Shown here in pieces: positions 1 to 7,442 of a stretch of DNA of 22,499 bases. The stretch is from an uncultured Porphyromonadaceae bacterium. Lineage in GTDB: Bacteria > Bacteroidota > Bacteroidia > Bacteroidales > Muribaculaceae. A program made the translations under genes and the position numbers. A model generated the notes under the pieces. It saw only the letters and a program-made list of their open reading frames with translations. It was not told the origin of the DNA and ran no database searches. Position 1 is the first letter of the stretch. Every line of letters starts with the position of its first letter. The stretch is taken from the NCBI GenBank assembly GCA_905198125.1, contig CAJKBH010000045.1:1-22499 (forward strand), read 5' to 3'.

Positions 1-15
1 AATTTTATCATTCTT

Positions 16-42
16 TTGACTCTTTCATGAGTCAACTTTTTT
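16..42 (+). terminator. Intrinsic terminator-like hairpin ahead of tsaD
   Basis: A perfect 7-bp stem, TTGACTC (16-22) and GAGTCAA (29-35), encloses a 6-nt loop and is followed by C and six T (37-42). The T-tract lies on the plus-strand side only, so it fits the end of a plus-strand gene to the left of the window. The stem is short and only partly GC, so termination strength is uncertain. Confidence 0.5.
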
Positions 43-69
43 CAGGGCGAGACACGGTTTGTATTTATT

Positions 70-101
70 TTTGGATAACAGCGAAAAAAGTGGTAATTTT
101 G
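70..101 (+). promoter_or_regulatory. Bacteroidota-type promoter of tsaD
   Basis: A -33 element TTTG (70-73) lies 20 bp before TAATTTTG (94-101), which matches the Bacteroidota -7 consensus TAnnTTTG. The -7 box ends only 4 nt before the first ATG of tsaD. Transcription would therefore start at or within a few bases of the start codon, giving a leaderless or nearly leaderless mRNA. The same TAATTTTGC box recurs in front of mtnN at the other end of the window. Confidence 0.65.
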
Positions 102-105
102 CGGT

Positions 106-1137
106 ATGATGGGTAAAGAGAAACCTACGGTGATATTGGGCATCGAGTCGTCGTGCGACGATACCTCGGCGGCTGTTATAGTCGACGGGATATTGCGTAG
201 CAACGTCATAGCGAGCCAGAAAGTGCATGAGAGTTACGGCGGCGTCGTGCCGGAACTCGCGTCGCGCGCGCATCAGCAGAACATAGTGCCGGTTGTGTCC
301 GACGCATTGCGTCAGGCCGGCGTGGACAAACACGACCTCAGCGCCATCGCCTATACGCGCGGTCCCGGTCTGCTCGGATCTCTGCACGTGGGCACCTCGT
401 TTGCCAAAGGTCTGGCCATTGCGCTCGACATCCCGCTGCTGGACGTGAACCATTTGCACGGCCATGTGCTGTCGCACTTCATCCGCAACAATGCCGAAGA
501 CCCGGTGCCGGAGTTCCCTTACCTCTGTCTGCTGATTTCAGGTGGAAACTCCCAATTGGTCGTGGTGGAATCTCCATACAGCATGAACATCATAGGCCAG
601 ACCATCGACGACGCGGCCGGCGAGGCCTTCGACAAATGCGCCAAGGTGATAGGCCTCCCCTATCCCGGCGGCCCGCATATAGACCGTCTCGCCCAGGAGG
701 GTGACCCGAAACGTTTCAAGTTCGCCAAGCCGAACATGCCGGGATTCGATTACTCGTTCAGCGGATTGAAGACATCTTTCCTCTATACACTGCGCGACAA
801 TGTCAAGAATGATCCGGACTTCGTGGAGAACAACAAGGCTGACCTGTGCGCCTCTTTGCAGAAGACCATCATCGACATATTGCTCTCCAAACTGAAAGCG
901 GCTATCCGCGAGACAGGCGTGAAGCATGTGGCAATAGGTGGCGGCGTATCGGCCAACGGCGGCATCCGCCAGGCTGTGGCCGACCTGTGCCGCGACATGG
1001 ACGTCACCGCATGGATTCCGCCGCGTCAGTTCACCACCGACAACGCTGCCATGGTGGCAATGGCCGGTTACTTCAAATACCTTAACCACGATTACAGCTC
1101 GCTCGCCCTCCCTCCTTTCGCGCGCGTAACCGTTTGA
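106..1137 (+). CDS. tsaD: tRNA N6-adenosine threonylcarbamoyltransferase TsaD
   Basis: TsaD (YgjD/Gcp) is an ASKHA-fold enzyme that, with TsaB and TsaE, moves the threonylcarbamoyl group from TC-AMP onto A37 of ANN-decoding tRNAs in the cytoplasm. Seen here: the N-terminal signature GIESSCDDTS at residues 12-21, the metal-binding HxxxH pair His116 and His120, the phosphate-binding SGGNSQ at about 145-150, GEAFDK at 172-177, and the C-terminal GGGVSANGG and TDNAAM motifs. At 343 aa it is normal family length. Translation starts at ATG 106 or the adjacent ATG 109. Both are a few bases from the -7 promoter box, so the transcript has almost no leader. The gene is followed after 9 nt by the PncC-like gene, probably on the same mRNA. 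Identification is firm. Confidence 0.97.
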   Translation: MMGKEKPTVILGIESSCDDTSAAVIVDGILRSNVIASQKVHESYGGVVPELASRAHQQNIVPVVSDALRQAGVDKHDLSAIAYTRGPGLLGSLHVGTSFAKGLAIALDIPLLDVNHLHGHVLSHFIRNNAEDPVPEFPYLCLLISGGNSQLVVVESPYSMNIIGQTIDDAAGEAFDKCAKVIGLPYPGGPHIDRLAQEGDPKRFKFAKPNMPGFDYSFSGLKTSFLYTLRDNVKNDPDFVENNKADLCASLQKTIIDILLSKLKAAIRETGVKHVAIGGGVSANGGIRQAVADLCRDMDVTAWIPPRQFTTDNAAMVAMAGYFKYLNHDYSSLALPPFARVTV

Positions 1138-1146
1138 TATCATCCT

Positions 1147-1947
1147 ATGAAAACCCCGAACGACACTCCCGACAAGGATCCCGGCACGGAGAAAGATCTC
1201 CATACCGAAACCCGTACCGTCACCATATACGGCTACACTGAGGAGGAACTTGCCGACATCATCAAGCACTTCAGGAGCCAGCTCCCTGATTTTGTCAGCA
1301 TGGTCACCACCACACTGAATCTTGTCACCAGGGTTCTGCTGACAGGCTCCCACCATGCGGTGGAACTGTTGCGGTTCAAGATGAACCGGTTCCAGCAGCA
1401 GCTCATGGATCTGTTCAACGAGGAATTCGTGTCGACACAGGACCTGACCATGCCGGAGGTATTAGGTCAGCTGCTTAAGGAGCGCGAGCTGACCGTGGCC
1501 TGCGCCGAGAGTTGCACCGGCGGCAACATCGCACACAAGATTACGCAGATTCCCGGATCGTCGGCCTACTTCTTAGGCAGCGTTGTGAGCTACAGCAACG
1601 AGGTGAAGGCCAACGTGCTGAAGGTGAGCCGCAACAACCTGTCGCGCTTCGGTGCCGTCAGCAAGCAGGTGGTCGAGGACATGGCCCGTGGAGCCGCATC
1701 GCTGATGAGGGCTGACTGCGCGATGGCCACGTCAGGCATCGCCGGCCCCGAGGGTGGAACCAAGTTCAAGCCCGTAGGCACGGTGTGGATGGCTGTAAGA
1801 TACCACGACACGACCGTGTCGGAGCTGATTCAGTTCAAGGGCGACAGAAATGAAGTGATTGAATCGGCAACGAACCATGTCATGTTCATGCTGATCAAGA
1901 TGTTAAGGAACTCCTACATAGTACAGGAAGAAATCAACGACGACTAA
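1147..1947 (+). CDS. pncC: PncC/CinA C-terminal-type nicotinamide-nucleotide amidase with an extra N-terminal region
   Basis: The C-terminal part (about residues 103-262) is the CinA C-terminal domain, which in characterised members deamidates nicotinamide mononucleotide to nicotinate mononucleotide in NAD salvage. Motifs seen are AESCTGG (120-126), SYSNEVK (148-154), SGIAGPEGG (196-204) and GTVW (211-214). The Ser of the ESCTGG motif is the expected catalytic residue. Stand-alone PncC is about 160 aa and full CinA about 415 aa, but this protein is 266 aa. Its first roughly 100 residues do not look like the MoeA/MogA-like N-domain of CinA. They comprise a charged start (1-22), a short segment (ETRTVTIYGYT, 21-31) and a mostly helical stretch (32-95). 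I do not recognise that region. The gene follows tsaD by 9 nt, and the B12 riboswitch lies after it. The family call is firm; the enzymatic role is inferred. Confidence 0.85.
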   Translation: MKTPNDTPDKDPGTEKDLHTETRTVTIYGYTEEELADIIKHFRSQLPDFVSMVTTTLNLVTRVLLTGSHHAVELLRFKMNRFQQQLMDLFNEEFVSTQDLTMPEVLGQLLKERELTVACAESCTGGNIAHKITQIPGSSAYFLGSVVSYSNEVKANVLKVSRNNLSRFGAVSKQVVEDMARGAASLMRADCAMATSGIAGPEGGTKFKPVGTVWMAVRYHDTTVSELIQFKGDRNEVIESATNHVMFMLIKMLRNSYIVQEEINDD

Positions 1948-1990
1948 ACATATATCAGATACCGGTTATTAGATATTAGATACAGAATAA

Positions 1991-2079
1991 TTCGTCTTCC
2001 TTTATGAACCGGGTGAAAGTCCCGGACAGTCCCGCTACGGTTACAGTCCGACCTTGGAAGATGACAATTTTCTACGCGG
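1991..2079 (+). ncRNA. Compact cobalamin riboswitch in the btuB leader
   Basis: The core matches the cobalamin (B12) element. GGGTGAAAGTCCC (2011-2023) resembles the conserved GGTGNAANTCC, and CAGTCCCGCTACGGT (2027-2041) resembles the CCCGCAACGGT box. An outer stem TCTTCC (1995-2000) with GGAAGA (2056-2061) and an inner stem CCGGG (2009-2013) with CCCGG (2021-2025) enclose them. The 3' half is short, with little between the CCCGC box and the closing GGAAGA, so the peripheral P8-P13 region of large AdoCbl riboswitches seems absent. The closing strand ends about 18 nt before the btuB ATG and no terminator with a T-tract follows, so control at translation start is more likely than attenuation. 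Exact boundaries and ligand preference cannot be set by eye. Confidence 0.85.
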
Positions 2080-4089
2080 ATGGAAAATTATTTACACTCA
2101 ATCAGACACACATCGGCAATAGCGCTGCTTCTTATGGTCTCCGGCTCGATTACCGCCGGCCAAAAGCCCGACAGCGCATCAGTCACTCTTCAGACTCTTG
2201 AAGTTACATCTGCCAAAGCTCCGAAGGAAGTTGTTTCGGTAGCCCCGACACACACCATCGCCAATCAGGACCTCGATAAGATGGGCATCACGGGCATTTC
2301 GGACGCCATTCACCGTATGCCCGGCGTCATACTCCGTGATTACGGCGGTGCGGGAGGTCTTAAGACAGTATCCATACGAGGTCTCGGACCGCAGCACACC
2401 GGCGTCAGCTACGACGGCGCGCAACTCGGCGATACCCAGTCCGGACAGATAGACCTCTCCAGATATTCGCTCGACAACGTCAGCGACATCTCCATGGTGA
2501 TAGGCGACAACGAGGATATCTTCGTGCCGGCACGTACGGCGGCGGCATCCTCGTCTATCATGATTTCATCATGGAATCCTGTGATGGGCGACAGCAAGAT
2601 AAATCTCACCGCCAAACTGACTGCCGGGGCTTTCGGATACGTATCCCCCTATATCAGAGTCGGTTCGGGCATCGGCAACAATATGGCGTGGCTGGTCACA
2701 GGCGACTACATCCACAGCAACAACAACTACACATTCTCCATACCCAACGGCAGCGAGACGGTAAAGGAACGTCGCAGCAACTCCGACATCGACAACGGAC
2801 ACATCGAGGTCAACTTCCGCTGGAAACCGAACTCAGCCTCCACACTCAACGTGAAGTACTACTACTTCGATTCGTTCCGCCATCTGCCCGGCCCGGCCAT
2901 CCTGTACAACAACGAGAGCCACGAGGCGCTGAAGGAAGTGAACATGTTCGGCCAGGCGCAATACCGCACCCGCCTGTCAAAAATCTTCTCGCTCAATGTA
3001 TTGGGCAAGTTCAACTGGAGCAAGAACGGATACACCGACCGAGACGGCAAATATCCGGGCGGCGTGCTCGACAACCGCTACATTCAGCGCGAGGCATACG
3101 GCGCGGCCACGCTGCTGTGCGCGCCTGTCACGGGGCTGTCGCTGTCGTATGCGTTCGACTATTTCTACAACGACCTGCACAGCAACCTGAAGCAGCACAA
3201 CCGCCCGCACCGCAACTCCATTCTCCAGGGCCTCAACGCCAAGTACCATTACCGCCGGTTTACGGCCACGGCCCGTGCCCTGCTTTCCATATATCAGGAC
3301 TTTCCGGGCGACGGCGAGAAGAAAATAAGCCACACCCGGCTCACTCCATCGGCGGGCGTATCATTCCAGCCCTGGATGAATCAGAACTTTTTCATACGCC
3401 TAAACTATAAAGGCATATTCCGGATGCCGACTTTCAACGAGCTGTATTTCGACCATTTCGGCTCTATCAATCTGAGTCCCGAAATAACCGACCAGTTCAA
3501 CGCCGGCCTGACCTATAACCTGAAACCGCAGAGCTGGATCAGCAACCTGAGCGTGACGGTGGACGGATACTTCAACCGCGTCAAGAACAAGATCGTGGCC
3601 GTGCCTTACAATATGTTCGTATGGACCATGACCAATCTTGGCCGCGTGGAGGCGCACGGCATCGACCTGTCGCTCAACGCCGAATTCCCTGTATATGCGC
3701 GGCAAAGCATCATATTCAACGGCAACTACAGCTGGCAGAAGGCTCTCAGCAGGACATCACGCGACAAACTGGACTGGAACAAGCAGTTGCCCTACACTCC
3801 CGTCCATTCCGGCGCGTTCTCCGTGGCGTGGGAGAATCCCTGGGTGTCGCTCGTAGCGCATTCCTACGGATGTTCGGCGCGTTACTCCTCCACTAACAAT
3901 CTCCCGAGCACGCGCCTGCACGGATACATGGAGTTCGGCTTCGCGGCATATCACACCTTCCGGTTTCACGGCCACGAACTTCAGCTGCGTGCCGACCTTA
4001 TCAATGCCTTCGACGCTCGCTATGAGATTGTGGCACGTTATCCAATGCCCGGCCGGTCATGGAGCGCATCAATAAGATTCACATTATAA
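2080..4089 (+). CDS. btuB: TonB-dependent vitamin B12 receptor, BtuB family
   Basis: This is an outer-membrane 22-strand barrel that takes up cobalamin using TonB energy. The 669-aa protein starts with a Sec signal peptide (hydrophobic core about 11-25, cleavage near residue 27). A possible TonB box lies at about 39-43 (TLEVT). The plug domain follows, with GITGISDAIHRMPGV at about 69-83 and SIRGLGPQHTGVSYDGAQ at about 98-115. The rest is rich in amphipathic barrel strands, and the C terminus ends in a strand (SASIRFTL). E. coli BtuB is 614 aa; longer forms are usual in Bacteroidota. The B12 assignment rests mainly on context: the riboswitch directly ahead and btuG, btuF and btuC behind. The start is ATG 2080, which allows a full signal peptide and sits immediately after the riboswitch. 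The gap to btuG is 42 nt and AT-rich. Confidence 0.93.
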   Translation: MENYLHSIRHTSAIALLLMVSGSITAGQKPDSASVTLQTLEVTSAKAPKEVVSVAPTHTIANQDLDKMGITGISDAIHRMPGVILRDYGGAGGLKTVSIRGLGPQHTGVSYDGAQLGDTQSGQIDLSRYSLDNVSDISMVIGDNEDIFVPARTAAASSSIMISSWNPVMGDSKINLTAKLTAGAFGYVSPYIRVGSGIGNNMAWLVTGDYIHSNNNYTFSIPNGSETVKERRSNSDIDNGHIEVNFRWKPNSASTLNVKYYYFDSFRHLPGPAILYNNESHEALKEVNMFGQAQYRTRLSKIFSLNVLGKFNWSKNGYTDRDGKYPGGVLDNRYIQREAYGAATLLCAPVTGLSLSYAFDYFYNDLHSNLKQHNRPHRNSILQGLNAKYHYRRFTATARALLSIYQDFPGDGEKKISHTRLTPSAGVSFQPWMNQNFFIRLNYKGIFRMPTFNELYFDHFGSINLSPEITDQFNAGLTYNLKPQSWISNLSVTVDGYFNRVKNKIVAVPYNMFVWTMTNLGRVEAHGIDLSLNAEFPVYARQSIIFNGNYSWQKALSRTSRDKLDWNKQLPYTPVHSGAFSVAWENPWVSLVAHSYGCSARYSSTNNLPSTRLHGYMEFGFAAYHTFRFHGHELQLRADLINAFDARYEIVARYPMPGRSWSASIRFTL

Positions 4090-4131
4090 TATTATAATAA
4101 TAACTCAATTACAACAAACACTAAAAAAATT

Positions 4132-5217
4132 ATGTTGAAGCAATTCTTATCGGCTGCCGTCGTTGTGGCGGCCATGTCAGCCCTGACAGCGTGCGACAGC
4201 GACAACAAGCACGACTACGAGCCCAACCCCGACCAGCCCAAGTATTCGGCCGGCGCTTACTTCCTGAACCAGGGAAATTACTACAGCGGAGGCATCGAGG
4301 GCGGCCTCTACTCGCTGGACTATAACACCGGCACGATGGCCAACAACATATTCAAGGCCGCCAATGGCAAGTCATTGGGCGACACACCCCAGTGCGGCGT
4401 ATGCTACGGATCGAAAGTATATATCGGCGTATACGAGTCGCAGTGCATCTTCATCCTTGACAAATATACCAACAAGGAGATCAGCTGCCTGCGCCTCAAA
4501 GGGATGAAGCAGGGTTCGCAGCCCCGTTCCATGGTGGCATACGGCGGCAAGGTTTATGTGGCCATGTACGACGGCTATGTAGCACGTCTGGACACCACCA
4601 CGATGCAGATAGACAAGAGCGTCCAGGTAGGCCCCAACCCCGAAGTCATCGGTATATACAACAATAAGATATATGTGCCGAATTCTGACGGTATGAACTA
4701 CCCTACCTATGGTACTACGGCCAGCGTGATCGACATCGATTCATTCACAGTTACCGCCACCATGACAGTGCCTGAGAACCCCGCTGAATTCCAGGCCAAC
4801 AGCACCGGACTCTATCTTTTGGCCAAGGGTAATTACCAGGACATCCCCTCCAAGATCTACAAGATCGAAGGACTGGAATTCAAGGAGATTGCCGAAGCAT
4901 CGATTATGGCTGTGGATGAGGACAAAGTCTACTATGTCAACGCACCGTTCACCGATGACGTCAAAGTCACATACGGCTACTACGACATCGCGCAGGATAC
5001 GAACCGGGAATGGAGAATCCAGCAGGTGGACTATCCCAACAACATCGCCATCGACCGCATCGGCGGCAAGATGTTCATATCCTCCTATATCATGGACGGC
5101 AAATATCCCTCGTACACCGCTCCCGGCTATGTCAACGAGTACACGCTTGACGGCAAGTTCGTAAAGAAGTATGACATCGGCGTAGGCCCGGCAGCCATTT
5201 TCTTCGACAAGTATTGA
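4132..5217 (+). CDS. btuG: BtuG-type surface B12-binding propeller lipoprotein (DUF5074/YncE-like)
   Basis: BtuG proteins are surface lipoproteins that sit on BtuB, bind cobalamin very tightly and pass it into the barrel; this is established for Bacteroides. The 361-aa product has a lipoprotein signal with Cys21 (SALTAC) and an acidic stretch after it (DSDN), as in Bacteroidota surface lipoproteins. The mature part has a repeating blade pattern of the type x-V-x-x-x-x-x-K-V-Y-V at about residues 86-100, 131-145, 168-183 and 216-230, with further blades such as VDEDKVYYV and a C-terminal NNIAIDRIGGKMFIS. This suits a seven-bladed propeller. Placement between btuB and btuF supports the role. 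The name is inferred from fold and context, since I cannot align it here. Other DUF5074 propellers of unknown ligand exist but would be unlikely in this position. Confidence 0.83.
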   Translation: MLKQFLSAAVVVAAMSALTACDSDNKHDYEPNPDQPKYSAGAYFLNQGNYYSGGIEGGLYSLDYNTGTMANNIFKAANGKSLGDTPQCGVCYGSKVYIGVYESQCIFILDKYTNKEISCLRLKGMKQGSQPRSMVAYGGKVYVAMYDGYVARLDTTTMQIDKSVQVGPNPEVIGIYNNKIYVPNSDGMNYPTYGTTASVIDIDSFTVTATMTVPENPAEFQANSTGLYLLAKGNYQDIPSKIYKIEGLEFKEIAEASIMAVDEDKVYYVNAPFTDDVKVTYGYYDIAQDTNREWRIQQVDYPNNIAIDRIGGKMFISSYIMDGKYPSYTAPGYVNEYTLDGKFVKKYDIGVGPAAIFFDKY

Positions 5218-5242
5218 CGGAAACCTTATAATATATAATTAA

Positions 5243-5282
5243 CGGAGGGTGCGCAGAAGCACCCGCAACGGCGCATCCTCCG
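5243..5282 (+). promoter_or_regulatory. Alternative hairpins between btuG and btuF
   Basis: The 81-nt gap contains an 11-bp stem (5243-5253 with 5272-5282) with one G-U pair. Inside its span a second, exclusive hairpin, GGGTGC (5247-5252) with GCACCC (5259-5264), uses the same left-arm bases. No T-tract follows, so a simple terminator is unlikely. The sequence CCCGCAACGG (5262-5271) matches the cobalamin-box consensus, but the GGTGNAANTCC half is missing. It may be an RNA processing or stability element, or a switch controlling btuF; its function is unknown. Confidence 0.45.
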
Positions 5283-5298
5283 CTTCCATCTTGAAACT

Positions 5299-6432
5299 AT
5301 GGTTAATAAACTGAAGCATTGCATATTTACTCTGGGGATTATCGTTCTGGTATCCGCCTGCGCCCATAAATCCGGTGAATCCGCACAAGGCACAGACATT
5401 ATGACCCATGCGGAATACCTGACCATCGTGGACGGTGACGGCTATTCATTGGCGGACATCCGCAATCCTTGGGATACTACCCGGATGCTGGCGCAGTACA
5501 TTCTGCTGAACGAGGGCATAGACGTTCCCGAAGGCATCAACACGCAGTCGCGCAAGGTAATCCATACACCGGTAAAGAATGCTTTGGTTTACTATAACAT
5601 ACACGTCTCGCTGCTTCATGAATTAGGGGCGCTTGACCGGGTGGGCGGTGTCTGCGATTCTGAATACATCACCGACTCCGTAGCCGGCCAACGTGTGGCT
5701 CAGAAACAAATTCAGGATTGCGGCCTCAGCTATCAGCCCAACATCGAGGCCGTCATGAAACTTCGTCCCGACGTAATCGTGCTTTCGCCCATGGAAAACG
5801 GTGACACCCACGGTAAGCTGGCCAACATGAACATTCCCGTACTTGAGGCGGCCGATTATCTCGAGCCTTATCCCTTAGGACGTGCGGAATGGATGAAGCT
5901 TTACGGACGCCTGGTAGGCAAAGGAGCCGAAGCGGACAGCCTGTTCTCTAAGACCGAAAAGGAATACAACGACATCGTATTCAAGACGGCTCTGTGCAGC
6001 AATCTTCCAAAGGTATTGTTCGACGGGACATATAGCGGTGTTTGGAATGTTCCTACGTCACGTTCGGCTACGGGTACGCTGATCCGCGACGCAGCCGGCT
6101 ACAATCCTTTCGATGACTACAACGATTCCGGAAGTGCGAAACTCGCTCCCGAGGAGGTGATATACAAGGCCGCGGATGCCGACGTCTGGTTTGTCAGATA
6201 TTTCTCAGACACACCTAAGACGCTGGAACAGTGGGGCAAGGAAGATAAGAACTATTCACGCTTCAAAGCGTTCAGGGATGGCAACGTATGGGGATCGAAC
6301 ACCAGTTGCAGCGGTGTATTCGATGACGCGGCATTCCATCCGCAGTGGATATTGGCCGACATGGCACTGATTCTGCATCCCTCGCTGCAAGGAATCAAGA
6401 TTCATAAACATTACTATCAGCAACTTAAGTGA
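5299..6432 (+). CDS. btuF: Periplasmic cobalamin-binding lipoprotein, BtuF-like ABC substrate-binding protein
   Basis: This is a class III (helical-backbone) substrate-binding protein that would take B12 released by BtuB and deliver it to the BtuC permease. Seen are a lipoprotein signal with lipobox LVSAC and Cys21, then the two-lobe pattern of BtuF/FepB proteins: a first lobe with RVGGVCDSEYI and NIEAVMKLRPDVIVLSP, a helical backbone around residues 200-230, and a second lobe with PKVLFDGTYSGVW and APEEVIYKAADADVWFVRY. At 377 aa it is longer than E. coli BtuF (266 aa) and similar to Bacteroidota homologues annotated as ABC transporter substrate-binding proteins. The stop codon overlaps the GTG start of btuC by 3 bases (GTGA), implying translational coupling. 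Iron-siderophore binding is possible for the family, but the riboswitch-led operon argues for cobalamin. Confidence 0.88.
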   Translation: MVNKLKHCIFTLGIIVLVSACAHKSGESAQGTDIMTHAEYLTIVDGDGYSLADIRNPWDTTRMLAQYILLNEGIDVPEGINTQSRKVIHTPVKNALVYYNIHVSLLHELGALDRVGGVCDSEYITDSVAGQRVAQKQIQDCGLSYQPNIEAVMKLRPDVIVLSPMENGDTHGKLANMNIPVLEAADYLEPYPLGRAEWMKLYGRLVGKGAEADSLFSKTEKEYNDIVFKTALCSNLPKVLFDGTYSGVWNVPTSRSATGTLIRDAAGYNPFDDYNDSGSAKLAPEEVIYKAADADVWFVRYFSDTPKTLEQWGKEDKNYSRFKAFRDGNVWGSNTSCSGVFDDAAFHPQWILADMALILHPSLQGIKIHKHYYQQLK

Positions 6433-7442
6433 ATCTCTCTAAGAAATTGATATTCGCGCTGCTTATTCTGTGCGTTGCGGCGGTGTTCCTGTGCAACCTC
6501 TTTTTCGGGGCTGTGCACATCGACGCGTCCGAGGTGTGGAACGCGCTTAAGGGCAACGACCGTGCCAGCATCACATCCTATATCATATTCGAAAACCGTA
6601 TGCCCCAGGCCGTGACGGCACTTTTGGGTGGCGCGGCATTGGCGGTAACGGGACTTATGCTTCAGACAGCCTTCCGCAACCCGTTGGCGGGACCCTCCAT
6701 TCTCGGCATCAGTTCCGGAGCAAGTTTAGGCGTGGCTTTGGTCATGCTTGCATTGGGAGGCACCATATCCATCGGCAGTTCGAGCATCGGCGGCTATGCG
6801 GCCATAATAGTTGCCGCCTCCATCGGCAGCCTTGCCATTACAGGATTACTTACTTTGATTTCCCTGCGTGTCCGCAACAATCTGATGCTTCTGATTGTGG
6901 GAATCATGACTGGATACCTTACGTCATCGGTGGTCACTCTGCTGTCATCGCTGACTAACGAGCAGAGCCTGCAGGGATATGTAATATGGGGAATGGGATC
7001 GTTCGCACAGGTATCGCTGCAACAGCTTCCGATGCTGTCCATCCTGATCATAATGGGGCTGCTTGGCGCCATGCTGATGGCCAAGCCCCTCAACATCCTG
7101 CTACTGGGCGACAATTACGCTTTGAACTTAGGTATACGCGTGGAGCGTGTCAAGACATGGCTGCTCGTCGTCACCGGTCTGCTGACGGCGGTTGTGACTG
7201 CCTTCTGCGGCCCGATCTCGTTCATAGGACTGGCAATGCCACACATAGCGCGTCTGATTACACGCACCGACAACCATTGGGTGCTTATGCCGGCCACCAT
7301 GCTTGTGGGAGCAATCGTGGCCTTGGGATGCAACTGTCTCTCCGTGATGCCGCAAAGCAACGTCATCCCCCTCAATGCCCTCACCCCGATTGTCGGTGTC
7401 CCGGTAATCCTATACGTAATCCTCGCCGGATACCGTAAATAG
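6429..7442 (+). CDS. btuC: Cobalamin ABC transporter permease, BtuC/FecCD family
   Basis: The protein is an inner-membrane permease of the FecCD/BtuC family, expected to form a homodimer with about 10 helices per subunit and to need two BtuD ATPases. The 337-aa product is nearly all hydrophobic helices. It carries family motifs: NRMPQAVTALLGGAALAVTG near residues 57-76, NPLAGPSILGISSGASLG at about 88-105, and GPISFIGLAMPHIARLI in the C-terminal third, just after the cytoplasmic loop that contacts the ATPase. It starts at GTG 6429, overlapping the btuF stop (GTGA); no ATG nearby would keep the first helix. It is the last gene of the plus-strand operon. No ABC ATPase follows, because the next gene is convergent, so BtuD must be encoded elsewhere. 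Confidence 0.93.
   Translation: MNLSKKLIFALLILCVAAVFLCNLFFGAVHIDASEVWNALKGNDRASITSYIIFENRMPQAVTALLGGAALAVTGLMLQTAFRNPLAGPSILGISSGASLGVALVMLALGGTISIGSSSIGGYAAIIVAASIGSLAITGLLTLISLRVRNNLMLLIVGIMTGYLTSSVVTLLSSLTNEQSLQGYVIWGMGSFAQVSLQQLPMLSILIIMGLLGAMLMAKPLNILLLGDNYALNLGIRVERVKTWLLVVTGLLTAVVTAFCGPISFIGLAMPHIARLITRTDNHWVLMPATMLVGAIVALGCNCLSVMPQSNVIPLNALTPIVGVPVILYVILAGYRK

Noticed and set aside
538..1356. Long open frame on the minus strand opposite tsaD and the PncC-like gene
   Set aside because: It is fully antisense to two well-identified genes, has no recognisable domain and spans their junction; it is a shadow of GC-rich codons.
1948..1990. Promoter of the btu operon in the AT-rich stretch before the riboswitch, and the TTAGATATTAGATAC short repeat
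   Set aside because: No TAnnTTTG box with a properly spaced TTTG is visible; TAATTCGT is only a weak match, so no promoter is called.
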